Source of the DNA: Rostratula benghalensis
Lineage: Eukaryota; Chordata; Aves; Charadriiformes; Rostratulidae
DNA length: 64,000 nt
Direction of reading: 5' to 3'
Assembly (NCBI GenBank): GCA_013399305.1
Contig: VXAI01000021.1
Location: 5,798,977 to 5,862,976, forward strand
Both the position numbers and the translations under genes were made by a program. The stretch's first letter is position 1. Each line of letters opens with the position of its first letter. Below are positions 34,534 through 46,756 of the stretch, in pieces. Below the pieces are notes generated by a model, which saw nothing but the letters and a program-made list of their open reading frames with translations, was not told where the DNA came from and did not search any database.

Positions 34534-37500
34534 TTGTACTTTATCTTGAACTCCCTCCTCTTTCTAGGAGTTCTTTTGCCAGAGGCATGTTTGCATAGGC
34601 AACTATGCCTAAAAAGCACCCACAGTTTCTTCCCCATACAGAGTAATCCACTGAGATTACTCTCTAATAAATCCGTGCTCCTGGTTTTGTATTCAAATGT
34701 GTCAGCACTAAAAGTAAAGTCACCATGAGTCCAGAACATTATTTTCCTGTGCCAGCAATTTCATTCCAGTCGTTACTGCAACCTGCAAGGAAACACCATG
34801 GTCAGTGAGAGATACGCTAAAGGTAAGACAAGATTATGATTATGATACAACTACAGGCCCTTTTGTGGTAAAGTTTATCATTATTTTTCTCAAACTTGTT
34901 GCTAAGCAGAGGGGCTTTAATCAATAACCTCAACAACTAAACTGGGAAACTCTCCATGCGTTGGCTCCATTTTCTTCCCTTCCCTGCTATTTTGGTCACT
35001 TTTCAAAGCACACATCAAACGAACCCTGGATGGATGTGCCCCCTTCATTCACACTTTGCTGTTGATAGGAAATGAGGAGAGTACACTCAGCATCTTGCTG
35101 GCCTGGGTCAGCGGTAGCAATGTGGTTACACTGCAGATGCCTGCTTAATTAGGAGCTCTTTTCTTTGTCAGCAGACCTGGGCAAGATAAAATGAAAGCTT
35201 GGAGGCAATTAATTGAGTTTTGCTCTTTTAACCATTTTTTCAGTTAACATTTTCAACCTTTCTCAGAGCTTGGCTTGCCTATTGCATTTGATTGTACTTT
35301 CACTGGTCCCTGTGGTGTAACATTAACAATATTCTTTTTTTTTTAAGACACGTCATCCCTTATAACTGCAAAAGCAGAAACCTCTGTATTATTCTTTACC
35401 CAGGAAACCATTCTTAACCCTTGATTATCCCTAGTAACCACAGTAACACACAAGGTATTTCTAATAAACATAAAGAAAATTCTGGTAATTCCACATATGT
35501 AAACCTACACAGAGGAGGTAAGTTGCATTCAAAGGCAGCACTGTTCAGAGGGGGTCAGATGCTTCACATGACCACATACATTGACCCTATGGCAGTATTT
35601 GGTATTCTTAGCCTGTATGCCATGGTGATGTACACACTAAGCTCAACTCTTTGTCTTCTGCCATTAATCATGATGGATGCCAAATTCATAGGCTCTTAAA
35701 ATGTGCACTAATGGTGAAAATCAAATGAAGACATCTAAGAAAACAAAGTCCTCAGTGACTACTTGCTAACATGACCTTATTTCAGGGCGTTCTTAAAAGA
35801 AATTGTGGTTCCACTATGTATTTTTAATCTCGGTCTTTTCCCCCTGACGTCTGTGCCTACATGCCGCTCCATTGGTGTAAAGTCTTGCTCCATTCAGATC
35901 AGGAGTGACACCACTTTCACACAAAGGGAGGTTCTGGCCTTCACGTTTCATTCGGATTAAATCTCTGCTAGAGACAATCTAATTGCTGGCTCGGCTCGTG
36001 CTGCTGAACGGCATTGATTTTATAGCACCACATTGCCAGAGTTTGTGCAGAAGGCGCGGGGCGGCGGATGCCCTACTTGCTTTGTTCCCATGACAACACC
36101 CTGCAAAGCAGCTCCCTGCGAGCTTCCCCCTGACTGTCTCATCGCACCCGACAGCCCGGGCTGCACCTTTCAACCCCAGACAACGCCTCTTCCTTCAATT
36201 AACGAACAGTATTTCACAAGGAATAAAAGGTCTACTTGAAATAACAATGTTTGGATTGTCAGATCAGAGAGTATGAAGCTCTCCACCACCCAAACACTGG
36301 GAGGATGGCTGGGTTTGGTTTGGCATTTTGCACAGCATGCTGCTGCTCGGTAACATAATCAGGAATGACTTTTAGTTTTGCTCCAGGGACCGTATTTTTT
36401 TTTTCTATTGGTGCTGCATACAGTATACATGGTTCTCCATGTATGCTGCAGTTAATTAAACTATAACAGCACTCCCAGCAACTCCTGATTTCGTGTAGTA
36501 GATGGCAAGGAGTGGCTCAGACTAATTATTGTGGTGAGGAAGATCTGCTTTTTTTGGGGGCCAGCCTCAGCCTGCCTGTCCTCCAAAAGCTGCGTGCCTC
36601 CTAGGAGCACCTCAAGCACAGGACCTTCATGAAGGCCAAATACAGATCAGTAAAGCCAACAGCTCTCCAGGCAAGAGTGTTCGGAGCTGATGCTTTTGGC
36701 TGTACAGACATGGAGCACATCACCCATCCCAGGCATTTGCCCCACGAGCAGTAACTGAACTCATTGTGCCCTGGGTGTTGAGTCTGAATTTTATAGCACT
36801 GCAAAGACTTGGTATAAAATCCATGGCAAAAGCTCACTTTCCTGGTAGACAGAAAGCAGTTTGTATGTTTTGAGCTTAGGGTATCTACTAAAAGGCCATT
36901 CATCCTGCCACTTGATGACCATAACATGCATCTTTTGATTTGGTCCATTATTACAGTGTTGTCCAGCCCAAGCATTTCTGTGACCCCAGCATTACCGTTC
37001 TGTGCACGATAATGACCCCTGCACATTACCTTCCTCTTCATTCAATTACTGGCTAATCTGCCACTCCATTTTATTTGATGTGAGCCTTAAAGACCAAATC
37101 ACATGTACTGCAAATTGCACAATGTCTATCCATAACTTGGATGGCTTCAAGCAGGTGCTGAGGAACAATTAAATCACTCTCTGTAGAAACTGCCTTTAAC
37201 TAAGAAAGAAAAGACAACTCTAAATAACACAGATGCAGCAAGAGCCCAAAGATTGCTCACATTGATAATGAAAATTAATCAAACTTCATTAGCAGTCTCT
37301 AGAGAGCCCAGTACATCGTGTGCTTCTGAGATGTCATTCTGGTTATCCTCTGCCTGACAAAAGCACCTGCTTCTCTCAGCAAAAAGGCAGAAAGAGGCTT
37401 TGCCGATTCAAGAAAAAGACTAAAATTTGGAGTTCTTTCCAAATGGAGTGGGGTGGCTTTGCTTTCAAAAGTGATTTGGGACAGCCTGCGCTTTTGTGGC

Positions 37501-38652
37501 ACTGAGCAGCCATCATCTCTGGGGAGGTCAATAAATACAGACAGGTGATTCTATTAAATACATAGCCTTACTTCTCTCCCTTTAGAGTGGGACTTATCTG
37601 GAGGCCGTCCACTCCGAGCAGTGCGCCCTGGGAGGCTTCTTCTGCACCCACATAAATGCGACTGTCATGGGCTTTCTAGGAGGCAACGTATTCTGTGCAG
37701 AAGAACTGTGGGGAGAGTTGCTTACTTATACCATTCTCTTAGAGATTATTTTTGTACACATTTATTTCTACTAAAACCTTATTCTGTCCTTCTTTTTGTC
37801 CTCCTGTCTGTCTTCCTCACTAGCAAAGTTGCCCTCATTTTAACTCACAAGCCTCAAAAGCTGGACACTGAATCCGTCCCATTTGTATCGTGTTTAATAC
37901 CCACGAGCCCTGATTAGAGCTTCTGGGCTTTACAACTGAATGCTTTATTTGGGATTTTTGTGTGTCTTTTGGATTCATTTCTTTGTTTGTCCACTACCAC
38001 CACTTATGTTTACAGTTTGGTATTGTGGGAATAGTGAAGAAAATTAATGACTGATCATGTGAGTTGAAGATGTATCAATTCAGGCTTAAAAATTCAGATA
38101 AGAAAAATCTAAAGGAGTAAAGGAAATTCAAGGTTTTAGCTTGCATATGAACAGGTAGTTGTGCAGACCTGCAGCCCTCCCACAAACCAGTCTTATGGCT
38201 GGTGCATTTTATCCCTTCATGCTGTCAAGCAGAGGCCCAAGACTTTCTCTTCCACAGCTGCACCCCTGGGGGTAGCCTACTGGTTGTTTACCTTTGTTGT
38301 GCATGGCTTGTATTGCATTAGTTACCTGTGAGTCTCAGGAAAAAATAAGCCATATTTTCCTCCTAAAGCAATAAGAGACACATGTGGATCACCTTAACTC
38401 GATTTGGGATGTCAGAGAGCGGAAGTGCAGGGAGAGCAACTGATGTGGGCCCGTTGCCATCAGTGTCTTCTAATACAATTTTTGAATGAGAGCATCCTAT
38501 TAACTCTCCATTTGTACAGACTACAGTGACTCGTTACATTAGTGCTTTCTTCAAATAGTTTTTTTCTCAGCTGCCACTGTGCTTAGTTGCTCTCTGGATA
38601 GGGGAAGCCATTTTCTCTTCTTTACCATAACTGCTTAGATAATGCATGAACT
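34534..38652. other. Intergenic between CR1 copies
   Basis: No established gene. Contains a slightly GC-richer patch at about 35990-36190 and an open frame behind a splice-acceptor-like site at 37586-37774 (both described as findings). Several AT-rich stretches with homeodomain-type TAATTA cores, such as 35205-35220. Confidence 0.45.
37586..37774 (+). other. Unassigned open frame behind a splice-acceptor-like site
   Basis: 62 codons open from an AG preceded by TTACTTCTCTCCCTTTAG to TAA at 37772-37774. The peptide includes LEAVHSEQCALGGFFCTHIN, sequon N-A-T, and a hydrophobic end. I do not recognise the family. No start codon lies at its beginning and no donor is evident, so it would be a terminal exon if real. 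It may be chance. Confidence 0.2.
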
Positions 38653-38808
38653 CATAGAATCATGGAACAATTTGGGTTGGAAGGAACCTGAATGATCATG
38701 TAGTTCCACCCCCTTGCCATGGGCAGGGACACCTTCTACTAGACCAGGTTGCTCAAAGCCTCGTGCAGCCTGGCCTTGAACACCTCCAGGAGTGGGGCAT
38801 TCCCAGTA
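38653..38808 (-). mobile_element. CR1 LINE fragment
   Basis: CATAGAATCATGGAACAATT, then GGGTTGGAAGGAACC and GACCAGGTTGCTCAAAGCC; lost after AGGAGTGGGGCATTCCC. 3' end only. Confidence 0.9.
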
Positions 38809-41800
38809 TTGCACTGTTGGATGCACAGGAGACACTTCCCAGGATGGAAAACGGTCATGGCAAGAGAGACAGGAGTTTGCTGTGAGTTAAATAACAGCCA
38901 AATAATGTCAACTCAAAGTTACCACTCCTTGTTGAAACAAGCTTAGGTTTTCTCTCTGTAGCTGTGCTTCCCTGTGGAGTGGAGCAAGCACTGCCCTGTT
39001 GTGTTGCATAGCCCTAAAGAACAAGCAAACCAGATTTTGGAGTTCCTGTGGTGGGACAGGTGTCTTGTGGCAGCATGGACAAGAGGTTTTTGCCTGCCCT
39101 GTCCTGCCCACACATCTGAGCTGTCTGTCCCCACAGCCTGCTAACCATAACCACAACACGCTCAGAGAGCAAATTATTTGGCAAGGTCTTAGCACTGCAG
39201 GAGGAAATAAATTCCTAACCTATGCTGTCTTCTTCCCCTCATTAATATGACCTTTCCAGAGCTCCTCTTTATGGTGAGCAGAAACAGCAGCATCTCTGCT
39301 GGTTAAATCATTGCTTTTTAGCAAGCTCCTCTAGGAGCCTGTCCCACTAGGCTCTTTCTAGCTTTTGAAACATTGACCAGGACCATAAGGAGCCCCACTG
39401 AGAGATATCTCAATTCTCACAGCTAAACTGTACCTGGGACCTTTGCTCTACTCATTACTTAATTGGAAGACACTGAACAGGGCATTGGAAGATGCCTCGT
39501 GACCCTAATATTGTAGTGTATGAAGCAGCAGGAGGAAAGAGATGCTATGCAGAAACTTCCTTGCAACAAAACGTGGTCTCAGTTGGAGCAAATTTATCAA
39601 GGAGAATGTTAAGCTGTAAATGCCAAGTTAATTAGCCCTCATACATAATTTGTTTTCAAAAATACTCTGTCATCGCCTTCTGGAGAAACAAGAGCCCATA
39701 TTCCCCTTCTGTTAGTCTGAAAAGTCAATCCAAAAAATGTCATTGAAGCCTAAACAAAGAAGCATCATGATGCTTTCAGGAAAGGACCTCTCTGTGAGTA
39801 GAAGGAGTTTAAAATCCAGTTTTTCCTGGCCTTTGAGAAAGAGAGGTGAAAGGAGGTGAACAATAAATCCGTGCTGGTTCTGCCACTGTCTGGAGGGGAC
39901 ATGTACAGGCAGCAGAAGTGAGACACACAGGGCTGAAGCGTCATTAAGAGCTCCCCACTTTCTGCAGATACACCACCTGTTTGTAGGATACTCAGTGGCT
40001 TTACAGTTAATGAACATGTAGCCTTGCACCTCTTCCCCTTGTGTGAGCTGAGATGCTTTTCTGGAGAGCCCAACTGCATCTTATGGAGGGGGCAGCCACT
40101 GTGCTGATCACTCTCTCATGAACCCCAGGCATCGATCCTGCTGCATTTGAAAAAAGAAAGCATGAAAAACCCCACAGCGTCCCCCCAGCTGGTTTGCCTC
40201 CTGCTGTGGCTTCCTGTTATTCCTGAACTCCTGGTATTTTTAGGTTGTTGACTGCCTTCACACCCACTTTGAGAGTGATGAAGTCTCATTCTGGGGAAAT
40301 GGTGGCAGCGCCACTCTAGTAACAAAATCATTAAATCAATTGCCTTTTCAGTAACGCCATCTCTAGTGAAATGTCACCAATACCTACAGTATCATCTCCA
40401 GAGTCTGTAGCCTTTCATCAGCAACGTGGATGCTAACAGAGTAGGAGGAGACATGGCTGAGCCCCAGCAATACACAACCCACGAAAAGGGGAAAAAAAGA
40501 GAAAACTCAGCTTAGCTAAAGGAGTAGACTTTCAACTGATGGACACCCAGTACAGTACCTCACCTCCATCTATTAAGTAAGCAAGTGATAAGGCAATACA
40601 GACCTCAACTGATGTTTGCCCCATAAAAGAAACCAAGCAATGGACAGCCCTAAAATGTATGTTTATATCGAAATAAATCATCTAGTTATTTGCTTCTGGG
40701 ACATACAAATCAGATTTGTTTTCAAAACATGTTGAGCATCACACTATCGTCAGCAAAACATTAATAGGAAAGCCCATAAAAAAGACCTCCCTGGAGAACT
40801 ATTAGATAACAGATTACCCTGAAGATAGCTGTGGAGAGATGCCCCAATGAGTCTCTTCTAATCAGCTGCTCTGCTGGCGGAGGTGATGAAAAAACCTTGG
40901 TGGATCTCAGCAGGTTCAAAATGTGTGTGAATAATGTTGCTGTAGGGCTACTCCTGGCAAGTTCCTCTGACTTTCCACTCATATCAGCAGCAAGAGCTGT
41001 TGCAGAATGCCCAGCCCAGAAAGTTAAACCAGATGGTCAGCTCCATAGCTGCTTGGAACAACATGGAGAGGAAGGTGGTGGGGTCACAGGGAGAGCCCTA
41101 GTCTGAAGCCCCAGGGTGTTCCTTCTCTGCTACTGCCTTCCTGTGTGCCCTTATCACTAATAATGACATATAGACATGAATTGGGAGTCTGACAGTCATT
41201 CTCCACTGGCAGTCCAAATCTGTAAAGTTTTCAACAAGCATTGATGTTTTCATCACATGAGACATCTTAATTGCAGCAGCCCAATGATCAAGACCCTACA
41301 TGTTCCAACAGCTTTTCAAGTGCCACAATGGATCCACTAAGGCTCCTGTTAAAGTTTTCTTTTTTGCATCCTTCATCTCTGCTTTAGGTATACCAACGTG
41401 AAGACAAGACATTGGAGGGGGTGAAGGTTTTATGTCCCCCTGGGCTTAGCGACTACAGGCGAGTAAGCAATATTGCTGGGGAGCCCTTTGGCCAAGGAGC
41501 AGCTGGCTCACTTTGCCTCAGGTTGCTTGGGGGTGCTGTGCTTGTCCTCACCTGTGAGCTGTTTGTTTGCAGTGTGACAGCATTCACCAGCTGGGGCATA
41601 AACCATTCAACAAAACCCAGGGGCTTCTCATAACATCCACTTGCAGCTGCCCTTTTATCTCCTGAGTCAGGAGTTGCCCTCTTGTCTCCTTCTGGCCCCC
41701 ACCCTGAGGCAGTAAGTCCCTTGGCTGCAGGACCTGAGCTGGGGAGGGGTTGCCAAAGGTGCATAGGCCTGTGCTAGACATGAGCAGGAGCAAGCACCCA

Positions 41801-42086
41801 GGGCTTGCTGAGCTGGTCTGCAACATTCAGGTGATTTAGCCTTTACCTCTGTGGCCATGCAAGTGCTTGTGTAGACACAGGGATCTGATGTTATTTCCCA
41901 CAGTCTATAATCCTTCTGGACTGAGGTAAACACCTGTCTCCTGTAGCAGTTGTCCTGTCTTATACAGCATTTTGCTCACAGGACCCACCTCTGAAAGGCC
42001 ACTGGTGTCGGGGCTAATCCCATTCTGCACTGAAGGGATGCAGTTTTCCCCCTGGATTTTTCATTTGTGTGTGCTAGGACTCTGCT
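38809..42086. other. Intergenic
   Basis: No gene or repeat recognised in about 3.3 kb. ORFs here show no family motif. Confidence 0.5.
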
Positions 42087-42345
42087 CACAGAATCAGAGA
42101 ATGGCATGGGGTTGGCAGGGACCTCTGGAGATCATCTAGTCCAACCCCTCTGCCAAAGCAGGTCCTCCTAGACCAGGTTGCACAGGAACTTGTCCAGGTG
42201 GGTTTTGATTATCTCCAGAGATGGAAACTCTACCACCTCTCTGGGCACCCTGCTCCAGTGCCACCCTCAAAGTGAAGAAGTTCCTACTCATGTTTAGGTG
42301 GAACTTTTTACATACAACTTTATGCTCTCTTGCATCAGCAAGATG
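42087..42345 (-). mobile_element. CR1 LINE fragment (different subfamily)
   Basis: CACAGAATCAGAGAATGGCA, then GGGTTGGCAGGGACCTCTGG, ATCATCTAGTCCAACCCCTC and TGGGTTTTGATTATCTCCAG. The internal sequence differs from the other copies, which suggests a separate CR1 subfamily. Confidence 0.87.
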
Positions 42346-43154
42346 TCTAGAAACCTATAGCAGCTCCAGGAAGCATAAGAAGTTATTTTTGCCTGTATGT
42401 TTATCCTCTATCCTCTTCATTTTTTCTCTACTTTATTGCTGGAGGCTCGTTTCTTTCCTTCCTCAGGGAAAAGCAGCCAAGCACTGAGGAGCACAATTTT
42501 TACTGGGCTTGAAGTGTTGCTGCTCCACCAAAAGTTTGTACTCTGGAGCTTTGAGCTGGTAAAAGGATAATTTCCCAATAGTAAGAGACACACTGGTTAC
42601 TACTGAAGCACCCTAAAACCTACCTTGGTAAAGACAGCAAGCCCCTAAAACTAAATTCAAAGCTTTGAGGAAAAATCCTGATCTCAGGCTTCTGCTTTTC
42701 TCCTTGTGGTCACATAAATATTGGATGCATGATTTAGCTGTCTTTTTCTTTGATTGCTTTCTTTCCTAGCTTCATAAAGTTTACAAAGTCTCCTTCACAT
42801 TCCCCTGCACTGGCTGGCATCGCCCGAGCGAGCTAGCCAAGCACAGCAGAAACAAATTCACCTTTCCTGAAGGGTAAAACTCCAAGAGACACAAGCTGGA
42901 TCCCATGCCTCCTTTGGAAGTGAGATGCACAGCAACAAAGTGAGATTTCAAATGCTCCCATCTTACCAGAAGTGCCACATGCCTGCCCAGTTATCACGTC
43001 TCTGCTGCTGCTCTCCATACAGCCAGACAGCACTTCCCAACACAATCACAGAAGCACTGTTGAGCCCCATCAGGGAAAAGACTGAAACAAACCCCGGTTC
43101 TCACTAGAGAAGTGCATTGAAAACAGATAACTCCAGGGCACAGGCAAATAAACA
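42346..43154. other. Intergenic, downstream of NRIP3
   Basis: No gene or repeat recognised. The right end abuts the probable NRIP3 polyadenylation site. Confidence 0.5.
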
Positions 43155-43170
43155 GCATAAACAATTAAAC

Positions 43171-43176
43171 TTTATT
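43171..43176 (-). terminator. NRIP3: NRIP3 distal polyadenylation signal
   Basis: AATAAA on the - strand followed by GTTTAATTGTTTATGCTG, a plausible downstream element. A proximal alternative lies at 46272-46277. Confidence 0.5.
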
Positions 43177-43341
43177 TAGATTTAATTTTACATTTAGCAC
43201 AGTAATAAGCACAGAAAGAAAGAAGTACCAAAATACCAAACTCATAGTATATAAAATAATCAAATATATTTCATATTTAGTGAAATATTTCTACAACACA
43301 TTGGTGGGATTTCCCTGGGCAGCCCAGCCCTGTAAATATAG

Positions 43342-43357
43342 ATATATATATATATAT
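43342..43357. repeat. (AT)n microsatellite
   Basis: Eight AT units in the probable NRIP3 3'UTR. Confidence 0.85.
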
Positions 43358-43627
43358 GGCTGTGTTATATAAAATACTGTATGTAGAGAAAGCACTAAAA
43401 CTTATCACCAAAATAGAAAATAGCTCAAAATACAGATAGTTCAGATACTCTAGTCATACCCAAGATTGAAAAGAGGTTCAAACCTACTGCAGGAGATAAA
43501 GCTTCAGCTTAGATGCCATGGCAGACATGCGATGGGGTTACTGTGCACAGACTGGCTAAAGCCAGCGGGAGCCTGGCTCGCGGGACAGGTTCCAAGCCTG
43601 AGCTGATGGCTACTCATCCTTGCCCAG

Positions 43628-43710
43628 GAATGTGGAGAGATTATTTAAGTGGAAATGCCAGCGATGATGAATGTGGAGAGATTATTTAAGTGGAAATGCC
43701 AGCGATGATG
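43628..43710. repeat. Perfect 41-bp tandem duplication
   Basis: Two identical head-to-tail copies (43628-43668 and 43669-43709), each beginning GAATGTGGAGAGATTATTTA. Lies in the probable NRIP3 3'UTR. Confidence 0.95.
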
Positions 43711-45360
43711 TTGGTGCTTGTGGCTGACTCTCCGCACCATGGGACACCTGGGCGAGTGGTGCATTGATGTCTGCAGGGGGGCTTAAGCTCATGAGCGACG
43801 ACTTGGATCCCTGTAGGAGACACCACAGCCCGGCTGAGCTGCACTGCAGCCTGTGGCCAAAGGGGTTTTCCTAAGTATGACCTTCTGGAGCAGCACTCCC
43901 ACTGCTGTGGCACACAGGACCGTGTGGAACTGGCTGCAACGGGACTGGCCATTGGCAGATGCACAAGACAAGGATATTATTCTGAATTTTCAAGGTGTCT
44001 CTTCAGCAGATGACAGTAATTAATTCCCATTAGCTTTTAAAAATCTGAAAGCTGCTTTTGTATGAGGCCAGGCTCCTCCAAGCAATACCACGTGTTTGCT
44101 CTGGTTTGAAGCAAGCAGCACATGAAGCAGCAGCCCTGCTGCTACAGGACAGTAACACCAAATGAAGTGTTTGTCCTGGCAAAAGCTCCCACCTACCCTG
44201 AGGGTGATCAAGGTTAGTGTTGTACTTGAGATCCCAAGTAATTTGTAAATAGATATAAAAAATATGGCATTTCTGGCAGCAAGACCAAAGTCCAACTGGA
44301 GTCGATAACCTGCACCAGCATGGAGCCCGGGTGCTGCTGGTGCTTCAGGCTGGGAGCTGGGCAGGCAGGCAGAGGGTCCAGTCCTGGGGGCAGGATAGAA
44401 CTGAGGACATGTTGGAGCTGTTTGGTTCCTGGTATACAAATGAGGCTCTGGATGTGCTCCCTCCAGACAACATACTTTTGTGCTTGTTTGTTGCTTTTTA
44501 GCTCAACACGATGCTTAGTTTTCCTGACTACTGCCGCTAGGAAGGCAGCCGAGTCCTGCCTGGAGGATCTCTCCTTGGTGGGTTTCAAGCCCCAGTGAGC
44601 CAGCACCACAATGGGCTGCTCCTGTGCTGGCACCAACCCCAGGGTGAGCTGCGGGGTGCAAGAGATCACCCTGGGAGCCCTCCCAACCCCTGTTGCTGTG
44701 CTTCTGCCACACCACTGCAGGGAAACCTATAACCCATTAATAATTGCTCTTTCTCATCAAGCCAGCAGTTGCATCCCTAATTACATGGCAACAATACTAT
44801 GCTAACAGGATGAGCTATAATTCCTTGGTAGTATTAACATTGTTATTTTACTCTGAGTAACTTCCTGGTAATGACCATTCGAATGTGGCAATATCAATTA
44901 AGTGAATATAAATACCTAGCCCCTGGAAAAATCATTAATACAAATTTCATCCTGATAGCCTCTAATCACAGCTAAATACAATTATTCCATACGAGGCCAC
45001 TATAAAAAGTATTTTTCTCATGAGAAGAAATTCCTAAGTTTTTCCCAACTATTTGTAATAAAGAGAACACTATATAGAAAAGTCCAGAAAATAAGCACAC
45101 GTCTGTTTCTCAAAACCCATAGATAAACATGACAATATCTCTAAATTACTGGCTACTGAACAGGATTTCATTTAGCTCTACTCAAGCTGTAGCCTAGTAT
45201 AAATGTTTTCAAAGCAGCACATTGCTGTTTCATCTGGAACAGCTGCAAAGGATTTCTTTGATGTCAGGCTTTTGCGTGGGGATGGCGTTTCAATTTCTCT
45301 TTATGCTTCCAAACTCCTGAAACAGGAAGGAAAAGGCATTCAATAAAATAGGCGTTTTTA

Positions 45361-45379
45361 GGGGGGCGGGGGGGGGGGG
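45361..45379. repeat. Poly(G) tract
   Basis: Six G, one C, then twelve G. A possible G-quadruplex on the + strand; prone to sequencing error. Confidence 0.85.
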
Positions 45380-46654
45380 AAAGCAGCAATATTTGGCTTT
45401 GAATGCAGTACCAAGAAATAATTCATCACTGCAGCGGCACAGAACTACACTATGCCTCTCACAGTTTCAAAGGAGAGAGGGAAAACATCCTGTGGTTTTG
45501 TGCTGCAGCACAGCCTCCCCGGGGTGCTGTACCAGCAACTCCCTGGGCTCCACACTGGCAGCACCCAGTGGCCAGCAGCTGTCCTGGATGTCCATGCAGC
45601 GGGTGGACATGCTGACGTCCCTGCACTAGGTCATCCCTCATGTACTCCCCAAGGAGCATAAATACAATGAGCCAAGGAAAGTGCTCCTTCCCTGCTGTCA
45701 CCTAGGCTCCCGGACCTCAGTGTTGCTTGAGCTGCTCAACAGCTGCAAGATGTCCAAAATGACCACAGCTGGTCACAACAAGGCAGCTAAGGAAGGTGCT
45801 GCCCTACATCGTTCACCAAAGACGCTTTCCTTATGCAGTGAGCTAATGATTTTTAGATGGCCATGTCCACAGCACTCATTGCTGAGTAGTCACAAGCGCA
45901 GCCTACAAAGCCAGAGAGGCACATAAGTACAAATCCTGCTCTCAGGTGCCTGCTGGTTTCATAAGTCAGAGGCAGGGGCTAGTGATACATCTCCTTTTCA
46001 CAGTGCTCAGCGAGGAGGAGCCGCACACAGTGCCTGGAAGGAGAGGGATTGCCCTGCCTGCCTGCAGAGCCAGCCAGCACAAGCTATGCACATTTAGGAG
46101 GTACCACAGTGGACAGCACAGATTTCTCTTTCTATAGGGAGATAAGGCTGAAAAAGTCCAAGATATCAGGAGCAGCAGGCAGGAGGGCAGCTGGGACAAG
46201 GTGGGGAGAAGTGGCAATGTCATTATCTCCAGGCGGAATCTCTCTTGCACTTTGCAAAACATTCATGTGGGTTTATTTGCCTTGCTTCTTAAATATTTTC
46301 CAGAAAAAGTTTTGTTTGGGAACACTCTCAAAGTAACACTGAAGAAATCTTCCTAGTGACCTTCAAAAAGTACATTTCCTAAGGCATTTCCCTGTGTATG
46401 TCCTTTCAAATACCTCCCTTTACTGTGCAGTACTTACTGGGGGGGAAAAAAAGCGGCAAAAGCTGAACAAGGCTGCAGAAAAAAACAGAGACAGTGTTTC
46501 AAAAGTCAGTGACCTGATGAAAACAATTTCTGCCAGTGCCGGTGATCTCTCGCTCGCCTGCAGCGAGGGTCTGGGGACTCCTGTGTGGCCATGCTGGGGA
46601 CGCTGCCGTCCAGCTCAGCACTACACATACAGGGCACACACCTGCCCAGCCAAC

Positions 46655-46756
46655 TTACTGCTCTCCAGCTGCAGCGCTGCCACTGCCCACAAACGGGATT
46701 TCTTCCCTGTCTGTCTTCCCCAGAACGAGATGGTGCTTCTCCATGTTTATGATACA
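46655..46756 (-). CDS. NRIP3: NRIP3 exon 6 (last coding)
   Basis: 33 codons plus TAA (46655-46657), acceptor ATTCTCTACAG. CIINMEKHHLVLGKTDREEI then PFVGSGSAAAGEQ. The last ten residues differ from the mammalian ending, which is normal divergence at a C-terminus. Confidence 0.93.
   Translation of the reverse strand, partial: CIINMEKHHLVLGKTDREEIPFVGSGSAAAGEQ

Larger units (their letters stand above)
43155..46654 (-). other. NRIP3: NRIP3 probable 3'UTR
   Basis: From the NRIP3 stop down to an AATAAA at 43171-43176 (- strand) that is followed by a T/G-rich downstream element. The last 300 bases are AT-rich in the style of a 3'UTR end. An earlier AATAAA at 46272-46277 could give a short form. 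That the whole 3.5 kb is one exon is inference. It contains a 41-bp tandem duplication, an (AT)n run and a poly(G) run. Confidence 0.5.

Noticed and set aside
45200..45330. Strong acceptor (CCTTTTCCTTCCTGTTTCAG) first considered as the last NRIP3 exon
   Set aside because: In the required phase it gives eight unrelated residues and a stop. The true last exon (CIINMEKHHLVLGK) is at 46756-46655.
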